Shown here: positions 42,585 to 52,321 of the stretch, piece after piece
Numbering within the stretch: the stretch's first letter is position 1
Layout of the letters: each line of letters starts with the position of its first letter
From: DQWO01 sp964478545
Lineage (GTDB): Bacteria > Desulfobacterota > Anaeroferrophillalia > Anaeroferrophillales > Anaeroferrophillaceae
DNA length: 64,000 bases
Assembly (NCBI GenBank): GCA_964478545.1
Contig: CAYZIS010000006.1
Span: forward strand, 39,617 to 103,616
Reading direction: 5' to 3'
The notes under the pieces: generated by a model
What the model was told of the DNA's origin: nothing
What the model saw: the letters and a program-made list of their open reading frames with translations, nothing else
Database searches by the model: none
Program-made: the position numbers and the translations under genes

Positions 42585-44297
42585 TTAACTTGAAAGACGT
42601 TCCCGGTAAATGGGAAAACGGTTGCACAGTTCCCGTACTTTTTCCCGGATGTTCCTGATGTTCGCGGTGTTGTCTGGGTCCTTAAGGACTGCGGCAATAA
42701 AACCGGCAGTGGCTTCCATCTCCTTTTCCTTCATCCCCCGGGTTGAAACCATCGGTGTCCCGATACGGATACCGCTGGGGTCGGTGGGCGGGCGCTGATC
42801 AAAAGGGATGCCATTTTTATTGGCCGTAATGCCTGCTTCATCGAGTACTTCTTCCGCCCGCTTTCCCTTAATCGACTGAGAGGTAAGGTCAATGAGAAAG
42901 AGATGATTGTCAGTGCCAGCGGAAATGATGCTGAAACCACGATCATGAAGGTCTTGGGCTAGATGACGGGCATTACTGACTGTTTGCTGCTGAATATGTT
43001 TGAAATTGTCGCCCATGGCCTCCCGGAAAGATACTGCCTTAGCGGCAATGACATGCATCAATGGGCCTCCCTGGATGCCGGGAAAGATTGCCTTGTCTAT
43101 CCGGGCGGCATATTCCTTTTTACAGAGTATCATGCCACCCCGTGGTCCCCGCAGGGTTTTGTGAGTAGTGGTGGTAACAAAATCGGCAAAAGGGACCGGA
43201 GATGGATGCACTCCCGCGGCTATCAGACCGGCAATATGGGCCATATCAACCATCAGCATGGCGCCGACGCGATCGGCAATTTGCCGGAAACGGGGGAAAT
43301 CAATAATTCGGGAGTAGGAGCTGGCACCGGCGACAATGATTTTTGGTTGTTCCCGGATGGCAATGTCCTCAATTTTATCATAGTCAAGATAATGGGTTTC
43401 CCGGTTGACTCCATAAGAGACGGATTGGAAAATTTTGCCGGAAAAGCTTACCAGAGCTCCATGGGTCAGATGTCCTCCATGGGCCAGGCTCATGCCCAAT
43501 ATTTTGTCGCCGACATCCAAAACACTCATATAAACTGCCATATTGGCTGAAGATCCGGAAAGGGGCTGGACATTGACATGTTCGGCCTGAAACAGGTTTT
43601 TGGCCCGCTCAATTGCCAGTTGCTCAACTTGGTCCACATACTGGCAGCCACCGTAGTATCGCTTGAAGGGATAGCCTTCGGCGTATTTATTGGTCAGTAC
43701 ACTTCCTTGGGCTTCCAGAACTGCCTGGCTGGCATAGTTTTCGGAAGCAATCATGATCAGTTTTTCTTCCTGCCGCCTGGTTTCATCCTCAATGAGTTGG
43801 AAAATATCGGGATCTACAGCTGCAAGATGGGGACTTATGGGGCTTTTGCCCAGTTGTCGTACCCGTCTTGCGTGACGGCCACCGGCAAAAGAAGTAGTTA
43901 ACCAGGTTTTGACTATATCAATGGCTTTACTGGTTTCGGTGACTCTGCCGCCAAGTACCAGGACATTGGCATTATTGTGCTCCCGTGCCATTTGGGCGGT
44001 AAATTGATCGGTCACCAGCGCTGCCCTGACCAGCGGGTTGCGGTTTGCAGCAATGGACATGCCAATGCCGGTGCCGCAGATGAGAATGCCCCTGGAGTAT
44101 TGTCCACTGGCGACCATGTCAGCCAGCCGATAGGCATAAATCGGATAATCAACGGACGCTTCAGAATTGGTTCCCAGATCGGCGATCAAATAGCTGCCAG
44201 CTAGGTTGGTCTTTAATTGTTCTTTTAGGGCATAGCCACCATGATCACTGGCAATCGCCAGGGAAGGGAGTGAATTTTGTTGTAACTGGGTAGTCAT
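42585..44297 (-). CDS. rpiB-glyA: Fusion of ribose-5-phosphate isomerase B and serine hydroxymethyltransferase
   Basis: 570 residues from the ATG at 44297 with AGGA upstream; a TTG at 44306 is also open. Residues about 10-150 are RpiB: ASDHGGYALKE, GILICGTGIGMSIAANR, NANVLVLGGRV. From about 157 it is a complete SHMT: EEKLIMIASENYAS, GGHLTHG, TTTTHKTLRGPRGG with the PLP Lys, GIRIGTPMVSTRG. The junction is a short GRHARRVRQLGKSP linker. rpiB and glyA are commonly adjacent genes; here they form one frame. Links pentose phosphate and one-carbon metabolism. Overlapping the fabF stop region. Confidence 0.95.
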   Translation of the reverse strand: MTTQLQQNSLPSLAIASDHGGYALKEQLKTNLAGSYLIADLGTNSEASVDYPIYAYRLADMVASGQYSRGILICGTGIGMSIAANRNPLVRAALVTDQFTAQMAREHNNANVLVLGGRVTETSKAIDIVKTWLTTSFAGGRHARRVRQLGKSPISPHLAAVDPDIFQLIEDETRRQEEKLIMIASENYASQAVLEAQGSVLTNKYAEGYPFKRYYGGCQYVDQVEQLAIERAKNLFQAEHVNVQPLSGSSANMAVYMSVLDVGDKILGMSLAHGGHLTHGALVSFSGKIFQSVSYGVNRETHYLDYDKIEDIAIREQPKIIVAGASSYSRIIDFPRFRQIADRVGAMLMVDMAHIAGLIAAGVHPSPVPFADFVTTTTHKTLRGPRGGMILCKKEYAARIDKAIFPGIQGGPLMHVIAAKAVSFREAMGDNFKHIQQQTVSNARHLAQDLHDRGFSIISAGTDNHLFLIDLTSQSIKGKRAEEVLDEAGITANKNGIPFDQRPPTDPSGIRIGTPMVSTRGMKEKEMEATAGFIAAVLKDPDNTANIRNIREKVRELCNRFPIYRERLSS

Positions 44298-44302
44298 TAT
44301 TG

Positions 44303-45544
44303 TCAATCCTGATAGCGTCTGAATGACAGGCAGGCATTGGTACCGCCAAAACCGAAAGAGTTTGAAATGGCTGCATCCAAGCTTATTTTTTGAGCCTGAT
44401 GGGGAACGTAATTAAGGTCACATTGTTCGTCTGGGTTGTCCAGGTTAATGGTTGGATGCACCATGCCGTGATTCAGGGAAAGAACCGTGATGGCTGCTTC
44501 CACCGCTCCGGTTCCTCCCAACATGTGGCCGGTCATGGACTTAGTGGAACTGATCAGCAGTTTGTTCGCATGATTAGCAAAAACCTTTTTAATGGCTTGA
44601 GTTTCATAGAGATCGTTGGAATAGGTGGATGTTCCGTGGGCATTGACATAACCATAGGCTTCTTTGGGTAGCCCTGCATCATCCAGAGCCATTTGGATTG
44701 CTCTGGCGGCACCTTCACCTTCGGGAGCCGGCGCGGCCACATGGAAAGCATCAGCACTGGCTCCATAGCCAACTATCTCCGCGAGGATTGGCGCCCCGCG
44801 CCGGAGAGCAAATTCCAACTCTTCCAGGATCAGGATGCCGGCACCTTCAGCCATGACAAAGCCATCACGATCAGCATCGAAGGGACGGCTGGCTTTTTCC
44901 GGCTGATCATTGCGGGTGGAGAGGGCTCTCATGGCATTAAAGCCGGCGATACTCAAGGCCGTAACCGCCGATTCTGTTCCTCCAGCTATCATAATATCTG
45001 CATCCTGACGCTGAATAATTTTAAATCCTTCTCCGATCGAATGGCTGCCGGTTGCGCAGGCGGTTACCACCGAAAGATTCGGGCCTTTGGCATTGTGGCG
45101 GATGGAGATATTGCCCGGTGCCAGGTTGGAAATCATACCGGGGATAAAAAATGGTGAAATGCGTCTGGGACCGCTCTTTTTCAGGATATCATGATTACGT
45201 TCAAGTAACTCCAGGCCTCCAAGACCGGAGCCAACGCAAACCCCGGTTCTGGTGCTAAGCGAGTCACTAATGGTTAATCCGGCCATTTCCATGGCCATGT
45301 CAGCAGCAGCCAGCCCATACTGGATAAATGTCCCCACCCGCTTGGCATCTTTAGCTGCCATAAAATCAGTTGGTTCAAAATCAAGCACTTCGCCAGCAAT
45401 TTTAGTTGCCAGTTTTTCAGCATCAAATTTAGTGATTAAACCAATGCCGCATTGGCCGGTCAGCAGCGCCTGCCAGTTTTTATCAACTCCGGTTCCCAGT
45501 GGCGTAATCAATCCTACCCCGGTTACCACAACCCGCCTTTTCAC
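44303..45544 (-). CDS. fabF: 3-oxoacyl-ACP synthase II
   Basis: 413 residues. Thiolase-fold condensing enzyme with the Cys-His-His triad: VTACATGSH, VNAHGTSTY, KSMTGHMLGGTGA. Elongates acyl-ACP with malonyl-ACP in type II fatty acid synthesis. 152 bases separate it from acpP, with an intrinsic terminator in between. Confidence 0.97.
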   Translation of the reverse strand: MKRRVVVTGVGLITPLGTGVDKNWQALLTGQCGIGLITKFDAEKLATKIAGEVLDFEPTDFMAAKDAKRVGTFIQYGLAAADMAMEMAGLTISDSLSTRTGVCVGSGLGGLELLERNHDILKKSGPRRISPFFIPGMISNLAPGNISIRHNAKGPNLSVVTACATGSHSIGEGFKIIQRQDADIMIAGGTESAVTALSIAGFNAMRALSTRNDQPEKASRPFDADRDGFVMAEGAGILILEELEFALRRGAPILAEIVGYGASADAFHVAAPAPEGEGAARAIQMALDDAGLPKEAYGYVNAHGTSTYSNDLYETQAIKKVFANHANKLLISSTKSMTGHMLGGTGAVEAAITVLSLNHGMVHPTINLDNPDEQCDLNYVPHQAQKISLDAAISNSFGFGGTNACLSFRRYQD

Positions 45545-45629
45545 GTGTTACCTCCCTGCTTTTCAGGATATGATTTTATATCAGCCAAAAAGAACTTTTT
45601 TGTAGTATTATTTGGGAAAATTGTAAAGA

Positions 45630-45666
45630 AAAAAAGACGTTCGCCTGGAAGGAGAACGTCTTTTTT
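45630..45666 (-). terminator. Terminator between acpP and fabF
   Basis: GACGTTC and GAACGTC pair around an 11-base loop; A-runs before and T-runs after let it work on both strands. Likely reduces fabF transcription relative to the abundant acpP message. Confidence 0.75.
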
Positions 45667-45696
45667 AGGTATGAATAAGGCGGATTCCAGCCGTGT

Positions 45697-45939
45697 TTAT
45701 TCCGCTGGCAGGTGTTCGCTGATATAGTCAATGGCAGTCTGAACGGTTCTTATTTTTTCCGCGTCTTCATCGGGAATTTCAACGCCGTATTCCTCTTCAA
45801 AAGCCATGACCAACTCCACGGTATCCAGAGAATCAGCGCCCAGATCATCAATGAACGATGCTTCGCTGGTAATCTCAGCAAGATCTTTAATCCCCAGCTG
45901 TTCAGCAATAATTTCTTTTACTTTTTGTTCAACTGACAT
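45697..45939 (-). CDS. acpP: Acyl carrier protein
   Basis: 80 residues, acidic. The phosphopantetheine Ser lies in the canonical LGADSLDTVELVMAFEEEYG. Carries growing acyl chains. Good AGGAGG upstream of the ATG. Standard position between fabG and fabF. Confidence 0.98.
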   Translation of the reverse strand: MSVEQKVKEIIAEQLGIKDLAEITSEASFIDDLGADSLDTVELVMAFEEEYGVEIPDEDAEKIRTVQTAIDYISEHLPAE

Positions 45940-46011
45940 GTTTTATTTCCTCCTGTTTTTAAGTATCGTCTATTCTTAGTTGATTATGATTTATTCTATG
46001 TGAACTGGCTG

Positions 46012-46776
46012 TCAGGGCATCAGCAGGCCACCGTTGACTTGCAATACCTGGCCGGTGATGTATGATGCCATGGGTGAAGCCAGGAAGGCAACTGCCTGGG
46101 CAATATCATCGACGGTTCCCAGTCGCTGGGCTGGAATCAGGCTCAGCATATCATTCTTGGCTTGGTCTGTCATCCTGGCGGTCATTTCTGTTTCAATATA
46201 ACCGGGAGCAATAACATTACTGGTAATCTGGCGGGAAGCAAGCTCCCTGGCGATGCTTTTACTGAAGCCGATTATTCCCGCTTTGGAGGCCGCATAATTG
46301 GCCTGCCCGGGGTTGCCCATTATGCCGACAACCGATGACATGAATATCAACCGACCATAACGTTTTCTGACCATTGGCTTGACTGCGGCCTTTGTGCAGT
46401 TGAAGCACCCTTTCAGGTTGACTGCCATGACCTCATCCCATTCCTGCTCTTTCATCCGCAGCAGAAGGTTGTCCCGGGTGATGCCGGCATTATTGATGAG
46501 GAAATCCAGTTTGCTTTCCTGTTCAATAATGGTGTCTATCAACTTTTTGGCCTGATCCATGGACGAAATATCGGCCGGGATAAAATGGACGGAACCTTTG
46601 AGGCTGCACAATTCCTGTTCAACATTCCGCCCCAATTCCCGGTTGGTACCACAGAAGTATACCTGGGTTCCCAGCGATGCCAGGGAGGCAACAATCGCCC
46701 GGCCAATGCCCCGGGTTCCCCCGGTGACCAGGGCTATACGCCCTGAAAAATCAAAAGCTGAAAGAACATCGTTCAT
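46012..46776 (-). CDS. fabG: 3-oxoacyl-ACP reductase
   Basis: 254 residues, classical SDR: ALVTGGTRGIGRAI, NNAGITRD, catalytic Ser in SSVVGIMG, YxxxK in NYAASKAG, and the C-terminal ITGQVLQVNGG. NADPH-dependent reduction of 3-ketoacyl-ACP. The ATG overlaps the fabD stop. Confidence 0.97.
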   Translation of the reverse strand: MNDVLSAFDFSGRIALVTGGTRGIGRAIVASLASLGTQVYFCGTNRELGRNVEQELCSLKGSVHFIPADISSMDQAKKLIDTIIEQESKLDFLINNAGITRDNLLLRMKEQEWDEVMAVNLKGCFNCTKAAVKPMVRKRYGRLIFMSSVVGIMGNPGQANYAASKAGIIGFSKSIARELASRQITSNVIAPGYIETEMTARMTDQAKNDMLSLIPAQRLGTVDDIAQAVAFLASPMASYITGQVLQVNGGLLMP

Positions 46777-47729
46777 CCAAAAACCTCGGCCAGTTTTTTC
46801 AGATCGGCTATATTTTCCACTGTATGGGTTTTAACCCGGCGATTAATGCGCTTTATCAGCCCTGAGAGAATTCTTCCGGGTCCCACTTCAATAACGCGGG
46901 TAATTCCCTGGGCGACCATAAGGTTCATGGACTCTTCCCAACGAACGGCATTGCTGACCTGACGGATCAGTAAATCACTGGTTTTGTCGATGCTGTAATT
47001 AGTGTCGGCATCAACATTGGAGATAATGGGAATTTGCGGTTCGTTAACCTGGACGGCAGAAAACTTTTCTGCCAGCTTTCGGGCCGCTGGCTCCATCAAT
47101 GAACAGTGAAATGGAGCGCTGACCGGCAGCTTGACGGCCCGGCTGGCGCCTTCATTTTTGGCTTTTAACGTCGCTTCATCCACCGCTTTGACATGACCGG
47201 AAATAACAATTTGCCCCGGACAATTATAATTTGCTGGTTCAACGACCTTATCCTTGGCAGGATTGGTGGTTTCTCTACAGATATTTTCCAGCTGTTCATT
47301 TTTCATTCCGAGTACTGCAGCCATGGTGCCGAAGCCTAAAGGGACAGCCGACTGCATAAATTTTCCCCGGGCGCGGACCACTTGGACGGCGTCATAAAAA
47401 GATATAACTCCGGCAGCTACCAGGGCCGAATATTCACCCAGGCTGTGACCTGCCAGGATAACCGGTTTGATGCCATACTCCTGCATCAGAACTTTCAGGG
47501 TTGCAATGCTGGAGGTGAGAATGGCCGGCTGGGTATTCTCCGTCCTATTCAGTTCTTCCCTGGGAGCTTCGAAACATATATCTGCCAGATCCTGATCCAG
47601 CGAATCCCCTGCTTCAGTGAAAACATCTTCTGCTACTTTGAATGTCTGGTAAAAATCCTTCCCCATCCCCACATACTGCGATCCTTGGCCGGGAAACAGG
47701 AAAGCTACTTTTTCAGAGTGCATAGTCAT
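46773..47729 (-). CDS. fabD: Malonyl-CoA:ACP transacylase
   Basis: 318 residues. FLFPGQGSQYVGMG start, active Ser in LAGHSLGEYSALV, His in SAPFHCSLM. Transfers malonyl to ACP. AAGGAGG is close to the first ATG; an ATG two codons later has better spacing. The gene is separated from fabH by 480 bases containing a family A repeat, whereas these genes are normally tightly packed. Confidence 0.97.
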   Translation of the reverse strand: MTMHSEKVAFLFPGQGSQYVGMGKDFYQTFKVAEDVFTEAGDSLDQDLADICFEAPREELNRTENTQPAILTSSIATLKVLMQEYGIKPVILAGHSLGEYSALVAAGVISFYDAVQVVRARGKFMQSAVPLGFGTMAAVLGMKNEQLENICRETTNPAKDKVVEPANYNCPGQIVISGHVKAVDEATLKAKNEGASRAVKLPVSAPFHCSLMEPAARKLAEKFSAVQVNEPQIPIISNVDADTNYSIDKTSDLLIRQVSNAVRWEESMNLMVAQGITRVIEVGPGRILSGLIKRINRRVKTHTVENIADLKKLAEVFG

Positions 47730-48017
47730 TGACCTCCTTAACAGCTTATGCCCAAGACCAAAAGGTTCTGGATGAGCTATCTGGATTCAACTGTTTTGGC
47801 TAACAGCTTACTGCCAGTGGTCGAAAGCGCTTATCTGTAAAAACAGTTTCCAGAGAATGCCAATTAGATATCCGCTTAAATAGATTTTGGCTTAAAAAGT
47901 CAAGGAAAAAATGAAAAAATTAAGACATTTTAATCAGATAGCCGTGTTTTTGCCGGGCAATTCTATCTCTAATCGGCAGAAAGATGCCTTATCTTAAGCA
48001 GACAGTGTTTACTTAAA

Positions 48018-48129
48018 CTCAACTTTCTGAGTTGCATTGCCAAGAATACATTACAGGATGTTCGGGCTTGGCTCATAGCCGTGTCTGCTGACAGGCAGGG
48101 GTGTTTTTAGAACAACTCAGAAAGTTGAA
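48018..48129. repeat. MITE-like repeat family A, copy 4 (short form)
   Basis: 112 bp, ends CTCAACTTTCTGAGTTG and CAACTCAGAAAGTTGA. Flanked by CTTAAA direct repeats (48012-48017 and 48130-48135). Inserted in the fabH-fabD gap, 47730-48211. The rest of the gap holds no gene, only a short AACAGCTTACTG-type motif near 47800. Confidence 0.8.
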
Positions 48130-48211
48130 CTTAAATTTATAAATTTGTTTTCATCCGAAAACACAAATCTTCGGGTGTCCCTTGATTTAATGATTAGCAT
48201 TGCTGTACTAC

Positions 48212-49201
48212 TTACCAGCGGGCAACCATGGCGCCCCAGGTCAAACCGCCGCCAAAGGTATCAAAAAGCAGCAGGTCATGGGGATGCAGTAAACCTTTGC
48301 GGTTGGCTTCATCCAGAGCGATGGGAATGGAGGCGGAAGAGGTGTTGCCGTATTTATGGACATTGGTAAAAACTTTTTCCGGCGGCAGGCCGATGCGGCT
48401 TGTGACTGCTTTGATGATTCTCATGTTAGCCTGATGAGGGATGAATAATTTGAGCTCATCCAAGGCGACATTATTATGCTGAAGGGCTTCCAGGGCCACT
48501 TCCGACAGGCAGCGGACGGCTACTTTGAAGAGCTCATTGCCTTGCATGGCAATATAGTGCAGTTTGTCTTCCACCGACTGGTGGCTGGCAGGGGTGACTG
48601 AACCGCCGCCTGGCACTATCAGTAAGGGAGCATACTGCCCATCCGCGTGCAGATGGCTGGAAAGAATACCCCGTCCTGATTTTTCCTCTGCCTGGAGTAC
48701 CACCGCTCCGGCCCCGTCACCGAACAGCACACAGGTAGTGCGGTCCTGCCAGTTGACAATTCTTGATAATATTTCGGCGCCGACCACCAGGATGTTTTTT
48801 GCATTCCCCCCCCGGATGAAACCGTCAGCAACCGCCATTCCATATAAAAAACCACTACATACTGCATTGAGATCGAAGGCGGCGCAACCTCCGGCTCCCA
48901 GTTTATGCTGCAGAATGCAGGCCGTGGGTGGAAAAGGCATATCCGGAGTGACGGTGGCGACGATGATCATATCAAGCTCAGACGGTTTGATCCTGGACAT
49001 ATCAAGTGCCTGCCTGGAGGCAGCGCAAGACATGTCGGAGGTTTGTTCATTGTCAGCCGCGATGCGTCGTTCACTGATTCCGGACCGGACAACAATCCAT
49101 TCATCCGAGGTTTCAATCATTTTTTCCAGGTCTTGGTTGGTTCTGATGGCCTGCGGCAGGTAGGAACCGGTACCGGTGATCCTGGTCATTCTGGGGCTCA
49201 T
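48212..49201 (-). CDS. fabH: 3-oxoacyl-ACP synthase III
   Basis: 329 residues. Cys in DLNAVCSGFLYGM, His in FIPHQANMRII, Asn in GNTSSASIPIAL. Starts fatty acid synthesis by condensing acetyl-CoA with malonyl-ACP. The ATG overlaps the plsX stop by one base (TAATG). Confidence 0.97.
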   Translation of the reverse strand: MSPRMTRITGTGSYLPQAIRTNQDLEKMIETSDEWIVVRSGISERRIAADNEQTSDMSCAASRQALDMSRIKPSELDMIIVATVTPDMPFPPTACILQHKLGAGGCAAFDLNAVCSGFLYGMAVADGFIRGGNAKNILVVGAEILSRIVNWQDRTTCVLFGDGAGAVVLQAEEKSGRGILSSHLHADGQYAPLLIVPGGGSVTPASHQSVEDKLHYIAMQGNELFKVAVRCLSEVALEALQHNNVALDELKLFIPHQANMRIIKAVTSRIGLPPEKVFTNVHKYGNTSSASIPIALDEANRKGLLHPHDLLLFDTFGGGLTWGAMVARW

Positions 49202-50286
49202 TATTCTTCCTCAGCCTCTTCTTCACGATCTTTACTGATAATTCTTTCCTTAATTTGGTTCCAGATTTTTTTCTTAGGCAACAGCTTTTGGATTTCCCCG
49301 TTGCGTGCCAGCTCAGCAATCAAGTGGTCGTTGACCCGCTGTTTTGCAAATTCAGTGCTGAACCGAATGGCATTTTTTATTGCTTTATGGCATGAGGAGC
49401 CATGGCAGATGAAACAGTTTCCATTGACCCCCAAAAGTGGAGCACCACCATATTCTTTATAATCTATCCTGGCCTTCAGTCGGCGCAGGGCATCCTTGCT
49501 TAACAATGCTCCCATTCTACTTTTCAGGTTGGTAGAAAGCTCATGCTTGAGAATGTCAGTCATTGCCAGGGCTAAGCCTTCACTGGTTTTAAGGACGATA
49601 TTGCCGACAAAACCGTCACAAACAATAACGTCGATATCGCCGGGGAAAATATCCCCTCCTTCGATGTAACCTACGTAATTTAATGAGCTTTTTTTCAGCA
49701 GGGCATCGGTTTCCCGGGTCAGGTCGTTTCCCTTGGAAGATTCTTCCCCGTTACTCAGCAATCCGACTCTGGGGGCTGATTTGCCAAGTATATAGGTGGC
49801 ATAAACACTGCCCATGACCGCAAACTGCGCCAAGTGTAAAGGTTTGCAATCGACATTGCCGCCCACGTCTAAAATAACTGTTGAGCCCTTTACGGTGGGG
49901 AGATTGGTGACGATTGCCGGCCGGTCGATATTTTCCAGCTTTTTCAGGGTAAACATGGCCAAGGCCATGGCGGCTCCGGAATTGCCGGCAGATATAATTC
50001 CTTCGGCCCTGCCGTCACGAACCAGATCAATGGCAATCTTCAGGGATGAATCTTTTTTCCTTCTCAGGGCTTTTGACGGCGAATCATCCATGCTCACCAC
50101 TTCGGAGGCATGCTGGATGTAGATAGGCAGGTTTTTTATCGGGTATTTTTTCAGTTCGTGTTCAATGCGTTCCCGGTAGCCCACCAGGATGACATGGATA
50201 TTGTATTCCCGGGCTGCTTCTACGGCACCGGCAACAATTTCCTCCGGGGCGTTATCGCCACCCATGGCATCTACGGCTATCTTCAT
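49201..50286 (-). CDS. plsX: Phosphate acyltransferase PlsX
   Basis: 361 residues. IAVDAMGGDNAPEEIVAGAV start, SAGNSGAAMALAMFTL, VLDVGGNVDCKP, VCDGFVGNIVLKTSEG. Makes acyl-phosphate from acyl-ACP for phospholipid synthesis. The C-terminus is extended with a charged tail (SKDREEEAEEE). Classic rpmF-plsX-fabH order. Confidence 0.97.
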   Translation of the reverse strand: MKIAVDAMGGDNAPEEIVAGAVEAAREYNIHVILVGYRERIEHELKKYPIKNLPIYIQHASEVVSMDDSPSKALRRKKDSSLKIAIDLVRDGRAEGIISAGNSGAAMALAMFTLKKLENIDRPAIVTNLPTVKGSTVILDVGGNVDCKPLHLAQFAVMGSVYATYILGKSAPRVGLLSNGEESSKGNDLTRETDALLKKSSLNYVGYIEGGDIFPGDIDVIVCDGFVGNIVLKTSEGLALAMTDILKHELSTNLKSRMGALLSKDALRRLKARIDYKEYGGAPLLGVNGNCFICHGSSCHKAIKNAIRFSTEFAKQRVNDHLIAELARNGEIQKLLPKKKIWNQIKERIISKDREEEAEEE

Positions 50287-50335
50287 GCGGTTGCACTGTG
50301 TTGGGAATCAGGCATAAAAGTCCTTTTCAGGATTT

Positions 50336-50405
50336 CAGCGCCGGCCCTGCCTCCAGGGCAGGCTGGCGACCGGGAAAAGTTCCCGGCTTGCCGCCGGGAT
50401 GCCTG
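50336..50405. other. Tandem hairpins between rpmF and plsX
   Basis: CCTGCC/GGCAGG (tetraloop TCCA) and CCGGGAA/TTCCCGG stems in GC-rich DNA within the roughly 200-base rpmF-plsX spacer. No T-run, so more likely mRNA-processing structure or a small repeat than a terminator. Confidence 0.45.
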
Positions 50406-50484
50406 GATATTGTCAGAAAAAAATGTATAACGACAATGCGTAAGGTAAGAAGTCAGTTTCCAAGGATATCCGGACACTGCTCAT

Positions 50485-50667
50485 TTATTCATTGTTGATG
50501 GCAAGAATAACTTCCCCTTTGTAAGTACCGCAACTGGTACAGATCCGGTGGGGGATAGTTGGAGCCTGACAGTTAGGGCAAGTGGAGTGAGCCGGCGCAG
50601 TCAGTGACTGGTGTGCCCGACGCTGCCTTTTTCTGGCTTTCGATGTTCTTCTCTTTGGTACGGCCAT
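50485..50667 (-). CDS. rpmF: 50S ribosomal protein L32
   Basis: 60 residues. AVPKRRTSKARKRQRRAH N-terminus, and a zinc ribbon with four Cys (CPNC and CTSC), the zinc-binding (C+) form. Heads the rpmF-plsX-fabH transcript. Confidence 0.97.
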   Translation of the reverse strand: MAVPKRRTSKARKRQRRAHQSLTAPAHSTCPNCQAPTIPHRICTSCGTYKGEVILAINNE

Positions 50668-50765
50668 GGGAATACTCCTGAGTATTTTCTCTTTAAGAGT
50701 TTATGCTTTCGTTATAGCAGTTACAAGGAACCATAATCCTATTGCGCTCCGAGTGCAAGGGGAGA

Positions 50766-50794
50766 CTAATAAAAAAATTGTGCTGAATTGTCAA
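50766..50794 (-). promoter_or_regulatory. Promoter for rpmF-plsX-fabH
   Basis: On the minus strand TTGACA (50794-50789), 17-base spacer, TATTAG (50771-50766). Leader of about 90 bases to rpmF. Confidence 0.6.
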
Positions 50795-51014
50795 GGAAAA
50801 AGCGTTTATCTTCTATGCTTTCCCTTTAATCTTATGGTTTTTTGCTTGATGGCCGACCGTCAGTTTAGAACGCAAGACATAAATATAAAAGTCTATAACT
50901 ATTTGGATATTAAGATATATTTATAATAAATATTTCACAATATTATAAAAAATTGCTAATATTTCATTGACAATCAACGATATATTCACTAAGAGAAGTA
51001 TGGCTAATTTTTTC

Positions 51015-51148
51015 TATAAAAGGGTGTTGCAATGATCGCCGTAAGTCATTGATTTTATTAGTGTTTCCGGGAAAATCCCGAATGGAGTTTTTCGCTAAAA
51101 AACCTATGATTTCAATAGGTTAGCCGATTCGTTGCAACACCCTTTATA
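51015..51148. repeat. 134-bp element with 17-bp terminal inverted repeats
   Basis: Ends TATAAAAGGGTGTTGCAA (51015-51032) and TTGCAACACCCTTTATA (51132-51148) are inverted copies with one base difference. No coding capacity. Resembles a MITE or the joined ends of an insertion sequence. The gap 50668-51290 otherwise holds the rpmF promoter and AT-rich DNA; an 86-codon frame at 50666-50926 has no support as a gene. Confidence 0.65.
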
Positions 51149-51290
51149 AGTGTAAGTTGTTTTTATTTTTTTTGCACATTAATTTCAATGTATTTTGTCT
51201 GCGTGAAAGGAGGTGGAGAGGGATTTTTAGTATTTCTGTTAGCTGATAACGGGGAAGGATTAACGAGGAATTTTAAATAGGAGAGAGGTT

Positions 51291-52298
51291 ATGAAAATAA
51301 GAAAAAATTGGTTATTGCTGGGTATGGGAATACTGGGAGTGCTGTTACTGACAGTGGCTGCCTGTACTACCTTTACCAATCAGCGGGCCAGTGCCTTGAA
51401 ACTGCCGGTGCCCGTGGAAGGGGCCCAGTATGTCGGTAATGAAGCCTGTGCTGACTGCCACGATGAGTTAGTGGCCAAGTTCAGCGGCTCCATTCATGAC
51501 CGGATCATGGCAGCTGAAACGGCCATTGGTATGCAGGGATGCGAAACCTGTCACGGTCCGTCCAGTAAACACGCTGACAGTGAAGATCCGGAAATGGTTA
51601 TTTCTTTCAAAACATTGGATGCCAACCAGGCTTCCGCCGTCTGTCTCCGCTGTCATAGCGACGGTGAACAGATGGACTGGGCTGGTACCGCCCATCCTTT
51701 TAATGAAGTGGCCTGTACCACCTGTCACCAGGTTCATGATGCTCCGGTTAAGGAAAATTCGCTGAAAAAAGCCGAACCGGAACTCTGTTACCAATGTCAT
51801 CAGTTGGAACGGGCTAAAATGTACTATCCTTCCCACCATCCGGTGAAGGAAGGCAAGATGGTCTGCAGCGACTGCCACGCCAATCATGGTTCCATGGTTA
51901 AGAACCTGAAGACTGATGAGCGGCTAAACGATCTTTGCCTCAACTGCCATACCCGTTACCAGGGCCCGTTCGTTTTTGAACATGCTCCGGTCAGCGATGA
52001 TTGTACTATCTGTCATGATCCCCACGGGACGGTAGCCAATAACCTTAAAATTCAGAATGAGCCTTACCTGTGCCTGCAATGCCATGAGCCCCATTTTCAT
52101 AGCGGGCGTTCCGGTGGGGCCGCTTCGGTAAACGGTACTTCACTTAGTGCCGAACAGCTTGCCAGTCATCCTGACGCGCAGATGATGTCTTGGGGTCAGG
52201 CTTATGCTACCAAATGTACCCAGTGCCATGTGCAGATTCATGGTAGTGACCTGCCCTCCCAGAGTGTTCCCGGGCAGGGCCGTGGTTTAACCCGATAA
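51291..52298 (+). CDS. Decaheme c-type cytochrome, MtrA/DmsE-like
   Basis: 335 residues with ten CxxCH haem sites (CADCH, CETCH, CLRCH, CTTCH, CYQCH, CSDCH, CLNCH, CTICH, CLQCH, CTQCH). N-terminal hydrophobic segment ending LLLTVAAC, a possible lipobox (C25), so either an anchored lipoprotein or a secreted protein. Size and haem number match MtrA/DmsE/PioA, which sit inside an MtrB barrel and carry electrons across the outer membrane. The next gene encodes that barrel, starting 23 bases on. No outer-surface MtrC-type cytochrome gene is visible. Confidence 0.92.
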   Translation: MKIRKNWLLLGMGILGVLLLTVAACTTFTNQRASALKLPVPVEGAQYVGNEACADCHDELVAKFSGSIHDRIMAAETAIGMQGCETCHGPSSKHADSEDPEMVISFKTLDANQASAVCLRCHSDGEQMDWAGTAHPFNEVACTTCHQVHDAPVKENSLKKAEPELCYQCHQLERAKMYYPSHHPVKEGKMVCSDCHANHGSMVKNLKTDERLNDLCLNCHTRYQGPFVFEHAPVSDDCTICHDPHGTVANNLKIQNEPYLCLQCHEPHFHSGRSGGAASVNGTSLSAEQLASHPDAQMMSWGQAYATKCTQCHVQIHGSDLPSQSVPGQGRGLTR

Positions 52299-52321
52299 TG
52301 AACGGATTACAAGGAGAAATC

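Noticed and set aside
50666..50926. 86-codon plus-strand frame upstream of the cytochrome gene
   Set aside because: Lies over the rpmF promoter, hydrophobic/AT-driven, with no ribosome site or recognisable similarity.
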